Below are positions 39,789 through 46,916 of a DNA stretch of 46,916 nucleotides, piece after piece (position 1 is the first letter of the stretch; each line of letters opens with the position of its first letter). The DNA is taken from assembly GCA_937901285.1 (NCBI GenBank), contig CALCHI010000571.1, forward strand, positions 1 through 46,916, read 5' to 3'. The DNA is from UBA8437 sp003445035. Its GTDB lineage: Bacteria > Planctomycetota > Planctomycetia > Planctomycetales > Planctomycetaceae. The notes under the pieces were generated by a model. The model was given only the letters and a program-made list of their open reading frames with translations, had not been told where the DNA came from and ran no database searches. The position numbers and the translations under genes are program-made.

Positions 39789-40874
39789 ATGAAGAATTCG
39801 TCGCGTGGGGTGACGGGGGTTGGTGTTCCCCTGTTGTGTTTGGCGGCATTGTTCGCCGGGTCGATGACCTTGCCGGATGCCGTGACGCAACCGGCGGTGG
39901 CGGCCGAGGCTGAAGAGGAGCCGGATGTTCCCTTCGGGTTGCCTCCGGTGTTTTTCCCCGAGGACAACCCGTACTCGTCGGCGAAGGTCGAACTGGGCCG
40001 CCTGTTGTATTTCGACAAGCGGCTCAGCACCGACAACACCGTGGCCTGTGCGACGTGCCATGCCCCGTCCAAGGGCTACACCGACGCCGCCCCGGTCTCG
40101 ACAGGGATCAATGGTCAGAAGGGTGGCCGCAGCGCTCCGACGGTGATCAACCGGGCCTATTCGACGCGGCAGTTCTGGGATGGCCGGGCTCCTTCGCTGG
40201 AAGCCCAGGCTGTGGGACCGATCGCCAACCCGATCGAAATGACCAATCTGAAGACCGAGAAGGCGGCCCACGGCGCGGTCGTGGCTCGCCTGAAGAAGAT
40301 CAAGGGCTACCAGGGCCGCTTCGCCAAGGTCTTCGGGACCAAGGACTTCACGATTGACCATGTCGGCAAGGCCATCGCCACGTTCGAACGCACCGTGCTC
40401 TCGGGCAACTCGCCCTACGACCGGTACGTCAATGGAGACAAGAAGGCTCTCAACGCGTCCCAGGCTCGTGGCTTCACCATCTTCTTCAAGAAGGCCGCCT
40501 GCGACAGCTGCCACCTGGGGTTCAATTTCACCGACGGCTCATTCGAGAACGTTGGCATCGGAATGGACAAGCCGAAGCCCGATCTGGGACGGTTCGTGGT
40601 CACTGGCAAGGCCACCGACAAGGGCTCGTTCAAGACGCCGACGTTGCGCGAGATCGAGCACACCGGACCGTACATGCACGACGGTCGGTTCAAGACGCTC
40701 GAGCAGGTGGTCGAGCATTACGACAAGGGGGGGATCAAGAATCCCAACCTGGATCGTCGGGTGAAACCACTGAAACTGACCAAGCAGGACAAGAAGGACC
40801 TGGTCGCCTTTCTCAAGGCACTCTCGGGTGAAGGCTGGCAGCACATCAAGCCGCCCAAGTCGTTTCCCCGTTAG
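39789..40874 (+). CDS. Di-haem cytochrome c peroxidase (CcpA/MauG family)
   Basis: A 361-residue periplasmic di-haem protein that reduces hydrogen peroxide or, in MauG-like members, oxidises protein substrates. A signal peptide (VPLLCLAALFAGSMTLPDAV) is followed by the first haem site VACATCH and the second CDSCH. Between them are the family motifs KGYTDAAPVSTGINGQKGG, APTVINRAYSTRQFWDGR and EAQAVGPIANPIEM; after the second haem come FKTPTLREIEHTGPYMHDGR and VEHYDKGGIKNPNLD. The start at 39789 has GGAGAG upstream. All expected regions are present. Confidence 0.95.
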   Translation: MKNSSRGVTGVGVPLLCLAALFAGSMTLPDAVTQPAVAAEAEEEPDVPFGLPPVFFPEDNPYSSAKVELGRLLYFDKRLSTDNTVACATCHAPSKGYTDAAPVSTGINGQKGGRSAPTVINRAYSTRQFWDGRAPSLEAQAVGPIANPIEMTNLKTEKAAHGAVVARLKKIKGYQGRFAKVFGTKDFTIDHVGKAIATFERTVLSGNSPYDRYVNGDKKALNASQARGFTIFFKKAACDSCHLGFNFTDGSFENVGIGMDKPKPDLGRFVVTGKATDKGSFKTPTLREIEHTGPYMHDGRFKTLEQVVEHYDKGGIKNPNLDRRVKPLKLTKQDKKDLVAFLKALSGEGWQHIKPPKSFPR

Positions 40875-40971
40875 TCCGCATTGAGTCCGACGGCGACCGC
40901 GGAGGATCGCGGACAGCCACCGGGACGCCGGGTGATCGGCGACCGGCCGGCCCAGACGGTGGATCGACCAG

Positions 40972-42363
40972 ATGGCGACACGACGGATCGTGCAGATTCT
41001 CGCCGACGGGCAGCCCGGCGAGTCACAGAAGGTCTGCGGCTGGGTACGGACCCGGCGTGATTCCAAGGCGGGCCTGTCGTTCGTGGAACTCAACGACGGC
41101 AGTTGTCTTTCGAGCCTGCAACTGGTCGTCCCGGGTGATCTGGACGGCTGGGACGATGCCGTCGGCCGGGTCACCACCGGGGCCAGCCTGCGTGTTTCGG
41201 GCACGCTCAAGGAGTCGCCGGGCAAGGGGCAGCGGGTCGAACTGGGTGTCGAGTCGCTGGAGGTGATCGGTGAGGCCGATGCTGAGAGTTATCCGTTACA
41301 GAAGAAGCGGCACAGCTTCGAGTTCCTCCGCGAAATCGCTCACCTGAGACCTCGGACCAACACGTTCGGAGCCATCGCACGGATCCGCAACGCACTCTCG
41401 GCCGCGATCCATCGCTTCTTTCAAGACCGTGGCTTCGTCTACGTCCACACGCCGATCATCACCACCAGCGATTGCGAGGGGGCTGGTGAGATGTTCCAGG
41501 TGACGACGCTTGATCTCAAACGCCTGGCCCAGGTGCAGACCGAAATCGACTACGGACAGGACTTCTTCGGCCGGCCGGCGTCGTTGACAGTCAGTGGTCA
41601 GCTGGAGGCGGAGATCTACGCGACAAGCGTGGGAGATTGCTACACGTTCGGGCCGACGTTCCGGGCCGAAAACTCAAACACCTCGCGGCACCTGTCGGAG
41701 TTCTGGATGGTCGAGCCGGAGATGCCGTTTTACGAGCTGCCCGACAACATGGAACTGGCCGAGTCGTTTATCCGGTCGATCACGGCGGAGGTACTCGAGC
41801 GGTGTGGTGAGGACATGGAGTTCTTCAACAAGCGGATCGACGACACGGTGCTGGCGACATTGGCCAATATCACCGACAACGAGTTCATCCGGCTGACGTA
41901 CACCGAGGCGGTTGAGATCCTGGAGGGTGCGGGTCGCGAGTGGGAGTACCCGGTCCAGTGGGGACGGGATCTGCAAAGCGAGCATGAGCGGTTCCTGACC
42001 GAAGAGCACTTCGGTCAGCCCGTGATCCTCTATGACTACCCGCGAACGATCAAGCCGTTCTACATGCGTTGCAATGACGATGGAAAGACGGTCCGTGCGA
42101 TGGACGTGCTGGTGCCGAGGGTGGGTGAGATCATTGGCGGGAGCCAGCGCGAGGATCGGTTGGATGTGTTGCTTGAGCGGATCACCGAGTGCGGGATGGA
42201 GCCCGAAGATTACTGGTGGTACGTGGACCTGCGGCGGTACGGGAGTGTGCCGCATAGTGGTTTCGGGTTGGGTTTCGAGCGAATGGTTCAGTTGATCACG
42301 GGGATGAGCAACATCCGCGACTGCATCCCATTTCCGCGGACGCCCAAGAGTGCCGAATTCTGA
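40972..42363 (+). CDS. asnS: Asparaginyl-tRNA synthetase
   Basis: A 463-residue class IIb aminoacyl-tRNA synthetase. An N-terminal OB-fold anticodon-binding domain (VCGWVRTRRDSKAGLSFVEL) precedes the catalytic core: motif 1 around HRFFQDRGFVYVHTPII, the substrate loop TSDCEGAGEMFQV, motif 2 in FGPTFRAENSNTSRHLSEFW and motif 3 in GFGLGFERMVQLITGMSNIRD. The TSDCEGAG and SNTSRHLSEF segments favour AsnRS over AspRS. Length matches E. coli AsnS. The MFS gene overlaps its last 14 nt. Confidence 0.96.
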   Translation: MATRRIVQILADGQPGESQKVCGWVRTRRDSKAGLSFVELNDGSCLSSLQLVVPGDLDGWDDAVGRVTTGASLRVSGTLKESPGKGQRVELGVESLEVIGEADAESYPLQKKRHSFEFLREIAHLRPRTNTFGAIARIRNALSAAIHRFFQDRGFVYVHTPIITTSDCEGAGEMFQVTTLDLKRLAQVQTEIDYGQDFFGRPASLTVSGQLEAEIYATSVGDCYTFGPTFRAENSNTSRHLSEFWMVEPEMPFYELPDNMELAESFIRSITAEVLERCGEDMEFFNKRIDDTVLATLANITDNEFIRLTYTEAVEILEGAGREWEYPVQWGRDLQSEHERFLTEEHFGQPVILYDYPRTIKPFYMRCNDDGKTVRAMDVLVPRVGEIIGGSQREDRLDVLLERITECGMEPEDYWWYVDLRRYGSVPHSGFGLGFERMVQLITGMSNIRDCIPFPRTPKSAEF

Positions 42364-43669
42364 AAACGATCGACTGGTGACATCACAGGGCGTTGACTCG
42401 GCGGCCGATCGGCCGACCCGTGTCCGCTGGGTCGTGGCCGTGCTGCTCTCGGCCGCCGCGGTGATCGCTTACCTGGATCGCGTGGTGATTTCCAACGTGG
42501 TCAAGGAGTTGCAGAGCGAGATCGGCATCAGCGATCGCGAGGCGGGATGGGTGCTGGCCAGCTTCGTGCTGGGCTATTCGATCATGCAGATCCCGATGGG
42601 GCGTCTTGGCGACCGGGTGGGATTGCGGTTCATCCTGCCGGGGATCGTGGTGATGTGGAGCCTGCTGACGGGCTTGACCACCGTCGTGAATTCTCTGTTG
42701 GCCTTGTGCCTGGTGCGGTTCGCGTTCGGTTTCGCCCAGGCCGGAGTGTTTCCGCTGACGGTGCCGGCGATTCGTCGGTGGTTTCCCGTCCAGGGCCGCG
42801 GGGCGGCACAGGGAATGGTCGTGTCCTCGACGCGGTTGGGCGCGATCGCGGCCATGCTGGCGGCACCGGTGATTCTCTGGCTGGGCTGGCAACAGACCTT
42901 CCTGATCTGTGGTGGCATGGGCCTGATCTGGGCCGTGGTGTTCGTCTCGTTTTTCCGCGATTCCCCGTCCGAGCATCGGAGCGTCAACCGGTTGGAAGTC
43001 GAACTGATCGATGACGGAATGACCACCGCGTCCGGACCCAAGGCTGTCGGGCGGCTGAGCGCGAAGACACTGGCGACCAGTGCCAACATGTGGGGCATGA
43101 GCCTGGGCCAGGTGTTCGGGGCGATGGGCTACTACCTGTACATCACCTGGTTCCCGACGTATCTCCGCGAACAGTATGGGTTCAACCTGGCCGAGGCGGG
43201 GCTGTTGACCGTGCTGCCGCACGTGGGGGGCTGGGTGGGTTCGGCCATCGGCGGTCAATTGCTCGACCGGATCCTGGCGATGACCGGCAGCTTGCGATGG
43301 AGCCGCAAGGGCGTCTGGCTGGTGGGCAAGACCTGTTGTGGAATCCTGTTCCTGGTGGCGGCGCGGGTCGAAAACCCCTACGCGGCGGTGGCGATCATCG
43401 CCGTGGCGGCCTGCTGCTCGGATTCGGCCAGCCCGGCGTCGTGGGCCATGGTCACTGACGTCGGGAGAGAGCATGCGGGGGTCGTGTTTGGAGTACAGAA
43501 CACCGCCGGATGCGTGGGAGCGGTGATCTGTCCGTTGCTGGTCCCGGAGGTGGTGCGGATGAGTGGCTGGGAGGCGGTGTTGCCGGTGTTCGCCGGGATC
43601 TTCTTTCTGAGCGCGGCCAGCTGGTTGTGGGTCGATGCCCGACGACCGATCGGGGAAACGGGTGGCTGA
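42350..43669 (+). CDS. MFS transporter (anion:cation symporter-like)
   Basis: A 439-residue twelve-helix transporter. The N-terminal signature VIAYLDRVVISNVVKELQSE, SIMQIPMGRLGDRVGLRFIL (MFS loop 2-3 motif) and LVRFAFGFAQAGVFPLTVPAIRRWFP suggest the ACS family, which imports organic acids or sugar acids. The second half starts near 240 with LGQVFGAMGYYLYITWFPTYL. The start is a GTG within the end of asnS (14-nt overlap), so it is likely cotranscribed; alternative starts downstream are less well placed. Substrate unknown. Confidence 0.9.
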   Translation: MPNSENDRLVTSQGVDSAADRPTRVRWVVAVLLSAAAVIAYLDRVVISNVVKELQSEIGISDREAGWVLASFVLGYSIMQIPMGRLGDRVGLRFILPGIVVMWSLLTGLTTVVNSLLALCLVRFAFGFAQAGVFPLTVPAIRRWFPVQGRGAAQGMVVSSTRLGAIAAMLAAPVILWLGWQQTFLICGGMGLIWAVVFVSFFRDSPSEHRSVNRLEVELIDDGMTTASGPKAVGRLSAKTLATSANMWGMSLGQVFGAMGYYLYITWFPTYLREQYGFNLAEAGLLTVLPHVGGWVGSAIGGQLLDRILAMTGSLRWSRKGVWLVGKTCCGILFLVAARVENPYAAVAIIAVAACCSDSASPASWAMVTDVGREHAGVVFGVQNTAGCVGAVICPLLVPEVVRMSGWEAVLPVFAGIFFLSAASWLWVDARRPIGETGG

Positions 43670-43688
43670 GAATCCGTGATCTGGTGGG

Positions 43689-43716
43689 TGGACCGAAGAT
43701 CGTGATCCGATACAAT
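43689..43716 (+). promoter_or_regulatory. Candidate promoter of the initiator tRNA gene
   Basis: TGGACC (43689-43694) and TACAAT (43711-43716) are spaced by 16 nt. The expected start is near 43723, some 25 nt before the tRNA. It lies just after the MFS stop. Confidence 0.4.
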
Positions 43717-43747
43717 GGACCGCCCGGACAACCGGATCCGGAAATGG

Positions 43748-43821
<74 letters not shown>

Positions 43822-43835
43822 CTCGATTCCCGGGA

Positions 43836-44249
43836 TCAGACCGATTCGTACGGGGATGACAGAAAGCCGAGGTGGTGGGTGTCCGGGGCGGAATCGGGTG
43901 ACTCCTCGGCAAGTTCCCCGGATGCCTGGATGTTGCGTGGGCGAAGGGGGCCCGACCGGGAGACGGAATCGGTTGTCGATCCGGACGCCCCGGTGTTCTC
44001 CGGCGGCTTCAGGCTCGATCCGGGCAACGCGGTGAAAAGGTCACCCTCTCCCGGAACCACCGTTCCGGAAAACCGGTCGAGGATTTCCGCGTCCTCGGCA
44101 CCGGTGTTCGCGGCGTCCGGGAAAACGAACGTCTGGTCAGCGGCGGCTTCGGCTTCGGTTCCGGGGTTTGATGCCTCGGGAGTATCCGGGGGCGAGGCGG
44201 ATTCTTCCTGATGTTCCTGGTCGAGTCGCTCGTCGTGACCGTTTGACAC
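43836..44249 (-). CDS. Hypothetical acidic, disordered protein
   Basis: A possible 137-residue protein starting at GTG 44249 with GGAG about 8 nt upstream. It is rich in Glu, Asp, Ser, Pro, Ala and Gly (EHQEESASPPDTPEASNPG, ESPDSAPDTHHLGF) without a signal peptide or membrane segment and looks intrinsically disordered. I do not recognise it. It lies 87 nt downstream of the exonuclease gene on the same strand. Coding status is likely but not certain because the composition offers little conserved signal. Confidence 0.5.
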   Translation of the reverse strand: MSNGHDERLDQEHQEESASPPDTPEASNPGTEAEAAADQTFVFPDAANTGAEDAEILDRFSGTVVPGEGDLFTALPGSSLKPPENTGASGSTTDSVSRSGPLRPRNIQASGELAEESPDSAPDTHHLGFLSSPYESV

Positions 44250-44336
44250 CGCTCCGCGCTCCGCTGAAGCCTCAAGACTGTCCGAGGATTCTACCAGCAG
44301 CCGAGAGGGGCAGGAATCCGCCCCGACGGAGAGTGT

Positions 44337-44903
44337 TCAGTCCGTGGTTTCCGATTCACCGTCGCCGAGGATGAACGGCAACAACCGTGCGATGTTGCGG
44401 GCGTCGTCGATGCCTCGGTGGTGGGTTCCCCTGAGTTCGAGGTTGAGCTCCTGGAGTGCGGCGGCCATCCCGAAGCGGTTTCCCGTCCCCAGTCGTTCGG
44501 AGAACTTCTGTTTGAGGTTCCAGTGACCGGCAGAGAACGGGCGGTCGATCCGCTTGTTGCGACACTCCCTCCCGATTTGATTCCGATCGTAGTTGCCCCA
44601 GGAGCAGAACAGGTGGTCGGCATATTGTTCGGCCCACGCGACCAGTTTCCTGAATGCCTCTCGCAACTCCGGGGCCTGGTCGACATCTTCCTGCCGGATG
44701 CTGGTCAGGTTGGTGCAGAATTCCGTCAGCGCGGGGTGGTGAACCGGGCGGACGAAAGTCGAGAACTCGTCGACGACCGCGAGTGTGCCGGTGTCGACCA
44801 TCACCGCGCCGATCTCGATGATCTCGCTTTCCTCGCGTTCGATCGTGCCGCGGTCGCAACACGTGGCCTCCAGGTCAATCACCAGGTAGTGGCCGGGCGA
44901 CAT
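44337..44903 (-). CDS. DEDDh 3'-5' exonuclease family protein (ERI1/KapD-like)
   Basis: A 188-residue exonuclease of the DnaQ-like DEDDh group. ExoI is YLVIDLEATC (Asp and Glu), ExoII includes HLFCSWGNYDRNQI (Asp), and ExoIII is GTHHRGIDDARNIARLL (His and Asp). The segment ESEIIEIGAVMVD fits the ERI1/KapD branch, which trims RNA or single-stranded ends. All acidic residues are present, so it should be active. The ATG at 44903 is preferred over a GTG 33 nt upstream. It might act on RNA; the adjacent initiator tRNA is on the opposite strand and probably coincidental. Confidence 0.9.
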   Translation of the reverse strand: MSPGHYLVIDLEATCCDRGTIEREESEIIEIGAVMVDTGTLAVVDEFSTFVRPVHHPALTEFCTNLTSIRQEDVDQAPELREAFRKLVAWAEQYADHLFCSWGNYDRNQIGRECRNKRIDRPFSAGHWNLKQKFSERLGTGNRFGMAAALQELNLELRGTHHRGIDDARNIARLLPFILGDGESETTD

Positions 44904-44966
44904 GGTCTGAACTCCTGCCCAGCGTGTCTCGGACACGGCTTGGCGAGTTTCGGCCGGGTGCGAGAT

Positions 44967-46490
44967 TTAACCGATCAATTCGCGACGAACCTGGCCGTCG
45001 CCGGCGATCGGTTGCGGTTGGCCCGCGTGATCGGGCAACGTCGTGTGTGGATCGATTCCCAGCAGGTGGAACGTCGTGGCCAGGACATCCTTGGGCGAGA
45101 CGGGAGTGGCTTCGACGTCTCCGGCGATCGAATCGGTTCGGCCGACCACCTTGCCCCTGGCGAAGCCGCCCCCGGCATAAACGGCCGAGTAGGCTCGTGA
45201 CCAGTGGTGCCGTGCGGCTCCCTTGGGGCCGGAGTCGATTTTCGGGGTGCGGCCGTGCTCGCTGATGCACAGCACGGCGGTTTCGTCGAGCAGTCCGCGT
45301 TCATCGAGATCGAGAATGAAGTTGGGAAACGACTCGTCGTAGACCGGCAGCAGGTAATCCTTCAGCCGAGGGAAATGGTTGGAGTGCGTGTCCCAGCACG
45401 ACGCGCCGAACAGGCCGAACGGGTCCCAGTAGACCGACACGAACCGGCTGCCCGCTTCGACCAGGCGGCGGGCGGCCAACAGCGACTGGCCGAACAGCGT
45501 CATCCCGTATCGGGCACGGACACTGGCGGGTTCTCGCTGGATGTCGATGGCGTTCCGCATTTCACTGGTCGTCAGCAGGGAATACGCCCGTCGTTGGTGC
45601 TTGTTGAAGACACGCACGTTCTGGTGGGCGTCGAGCGAGGTGCGGGCGCGGTCGAACTGTTCCAGCAGTGAACGGCGGACATCGAGCCGCTTTCGGGTCA
45701 TGCCTTCCGGCAATTGGCAGGCGTCGCCCAGCCCGAATTGTCCGCCCGGTTCCACACCACCGAACGGGTCGTAGACCTTTTCGGTCTGCGTGTCGGCATT
45801 GAGCTTTGGAACGACCCGGGTTCCCTTGCCGTCGAAGTCGGTCCAGATCGGATCGTAGCCGGGACCCAGAAACGAGGCGTACGGTCCCGAGAGACGCTTG
45901 GAACTGCCGGTGCCGTACTTGCCCGACCGGCTCCCGAACAGCCACGGCAGGCCGACGTTTCTGGGCATCCGGCTGATCGCGTTACCCGATTTCTGCTCGT
46001 CGAGGTAATCGACAACCGAGCCGATGTAGGGGCGTTGACGTGTGTCGCGTGGCAGCGAGTTGAGTTCGGCACTGGTTACCGGCATCGCCGAGGTGACGTA
46101 GCCGACTCCGTGCAGCGGGAACGGATGGGTCATCGAACGCACCACCGTCACTCGGTCCATGATCCTGGAGTGCTGGGGGATTCGTTCGCAGAGGCTCAGT
46201 CCCGGCACGCTGCTGGAAATGGCCTGCATCTCGCCCTGGATTTCGACCGGTGCCAGGGGTTTGGGATCGAAGGTTTCGTGCTGTGGAGGAGAGCCGGTCA
46301 GGAAGACCAGGATGCACGCCTTCGCCTTGCCGAAACTCGACGGCTGGCCGGTGGGGGCGGCCTGCGCTTCTCGGAGACCGAACCAGTCGGCAACATTCAG
46401 TCCCAACGTGCCCAGGCCACCGATCTGCAACAGGTCACGTCGTGACAATCCGTCACACAGCTTCGATTCTGAGCCGAGAATCCGCAGCAT
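44967..46490 (-). CDS. DUF1501 domain protein, Tat-exported
   Basis: A 507-residue protein of the DUF1501 family, numerous in Planctomycetes and structurally related to the alkaline phosphatase/sulfatase fold. A Tat signal (LSRRDLLQIGGLGTLGLNVA) leads to the conserved KACILVFLTGSPPQHETFDPK and VTVVRSMTHPFPLHGVGYV, then SRFVSVYWDPFGLFGASCWDTH and CISEHGRTPKIDSGPKGAARHH near the end. The start at 46490 has AGGA about 11 nt upstream. In this phylum DUF1501 genes often pair with DUF1553/DUF1549 cytochrome genes; none is adjacent here. Function is unknown. Confidence 0.92.
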   Translation of the reverse strand: MLRILGSESKLCDGLSRRDLLQIGGLGTLGLNVADWFGLREAQAAPTGQPSSFGKAKACILVFLTGSPPQHETFDPKPLAPVEIQGEMQAISSSVPGLSLCERIPQHSRIMDRVTVVRSMTHPFPLHGVGYVTSAMPVTSAELNSLPRDTRQRPYIGSVVDYLDEQKSGNAISRMPRNVGLPWLFGSRSGKYGTGSSKRLSGPYASFLGPGYDPIWTDFDGKGTRVVPKLNADTQTEKVYDPFGGVEPGGQFGLGDACQLPEGMTRKRLDVRRSLLEQFDRARTSLDAHQNVRVFNKHQRRAYSLLTTSEMRNAIDIQREPASVRARYGMTLFGQSLLAARRLVEAGSRFVSVYWDPFGLFGASCWDTHSNHFPRLKDYLLPVYDESFPNFILDLDERGLLDETAVLCISEHGRTPKIDSGPKGAARHHWSRAYSAVYAGGGFARGKVVGRTDSIAGDVEATPVSPKDVLATTFHLLGIDPHTTLPDHAGQPQPIAGDGQVRRELIG

Positions 46491-46779
46491 GCCGGCTGAT
46501 CCTGTTTTCCCGAAATGACGCCCTGTCGTCGCTCCCGCGCCACGTGAGCATGGATTGTACGTGTTGTCCGGTGATGATGCACCACGTTCGCGGAACCTCG
46601 GTGGGATTGAGGAGTCCTGGTCTGGATGGCGCGATTGGGGTCTTGACCCGAACACAAGCCGGTTCGCCGGTTATGCTAGAAGAACGTGGCCGGACGGCTT
46701 GGCAACTTCCACTGGATTGCCTCGGACCCACACCGGGCAAAGTGAGCGGACTCCCGTTTCAAAGGATCTGACGGCTTTG
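46491..46779. other. Divergent intergenic region at the right end (289 nt)
   Basis: The gap between the DUF1501 gene and the partial membrane protein gene should hold promoters for both. A TTGACC at 46643-46648 and a TATGCT at 46672-46677 are 23 nt apart, too far for a standard promoter. Nothing else was recognised. Confidence 0.3.
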
Positions 46780-46916
46780 GTGACGATCTTCTGCTACCTG
46801 GGACTGGTCGGGACGCTCTACATGACCGGCGTCGTCTGGTTTGCCCAACTCGTGCACTACCCGTTGCTGGATCGCGGCACCGCCGAGGATTACCCGGCCT
46901 TTGCCGTTGCGTATCA
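46780..46916 (+). CDS. Membrane protein of unknown function (3' partial)
   Basis: The gene runs off the right edge. The visible 45 residues begin at GTG 46780 (TTG 46777 is also in frame) with AGGA about 13 nt upstream. They form a membrane helix (VTIFCYLGLVGTLYMTGVVW) followed by FAQLVHYPLLDRGTAEDYPA. The pattern of a helix ending in WFxQxVHYPL, then D and a YPAF segment, resembles small multi-pass proteins I recall from Planctomycetes. Function is unknown. Confidence 0.65.
   Translation, partial: MTIFCYLGLVGTLYMTGVVWFAQLVHYPLLDRGTAEDYPAFAVAY

Overview
The window is a high-GC bacterial chromosome segment whose gene content points to the Planctomycetota. The markers are a PVC-type haem-binding dehydrogenase-like protein with HEAT repeats, a DUF1501 protein and other Tat-exported enzymes, very large PQQ-propeller proteins, many secreted proteins of unknown function, and mostly short transcription units. 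It holds about 37 protein genes, one tRNA and four clear intrinsic terminators. No phage, insertion sequence, rRNA or CRISPR array was seen.

Layout. 1-4.5 kb: a sugar ABC importer operon (binding lipoprotein, double ATPase, permease), with unusual architecture in the binding protein and the permease. 4.6-8.9 kb: a 1050-residue PVC haem/HEAT protein and a CpaF-type secretion ATPase. 9-12.1 kb, minus strand: two small single-pass coiled proteins and a Tat-exported Gfo/Idh/MocA oxidoreductase. 12.5-16.3 kb: a fumarylacetoacetate hydrolase family enzyme, a small basic secreted protein preceded by a sigma54-type promoter, and a GAF-GAF-AAA+-Fis sigma54 activator whose sigma54-contacting loop reads GAFTDA. 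16.6-21.5 kb: dihydroxy-acid dehydratase (ilvD), a small unknown protein, a membrane-fusion adaptor and a Tat-exported amidohydrolase. 21.7-27.2 kb: a thioredoxin-trypsin fusion, then sulfur amino acid metabolism (cysK, a fungal-type cystathionine gamma-synthase, a cystathionine beta/gamma-lyase).

27.3-28.6 kb holds the most striking pair: two consecutive secreted redox proteins, each interrupted by an in-frame TGA exactly where a redox cysteine is expected (GG-Sec-TKQC in a peroxiredoxin and C-YR-Sec in a CxxC-like protein). Each TGA is followed 21-22 nt later by GGT in a small hairpin, as in bacterial SECIS elements. I read both as selenoprotein genes.

28.7-34.3 kb: an isochorismatase-family hydrolase and a divergent giant propeller/TPR protein. 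34.3-38.3 kb, minus strand: an operon of ACT-ACT protein, SMP-30-like lactonase, MoaB/MogA, UPF0104-type flippase-like protein and a polyprenyl-phosphate-type glycosyltransferase; the last four are joined by start/stop overlaps. 38.4-43.7 kb, plus strand: HAD hydrolase, a secreted cysteine-containing protein, a di-haem peroxidase, asnS and an MFS transporter. 43.7-46.9 kb: initiator tRNA, a disordered acidic protein, a DEDDh exonuclease, a DUF1501 protein, and the start of a membrane protein cut by the window end.

All assignments come from reading sequence and recalled family knowledge; no database search was run. Start codons were chosen by ribosome binding sites and signal peptides and often differ from the longest open frame.
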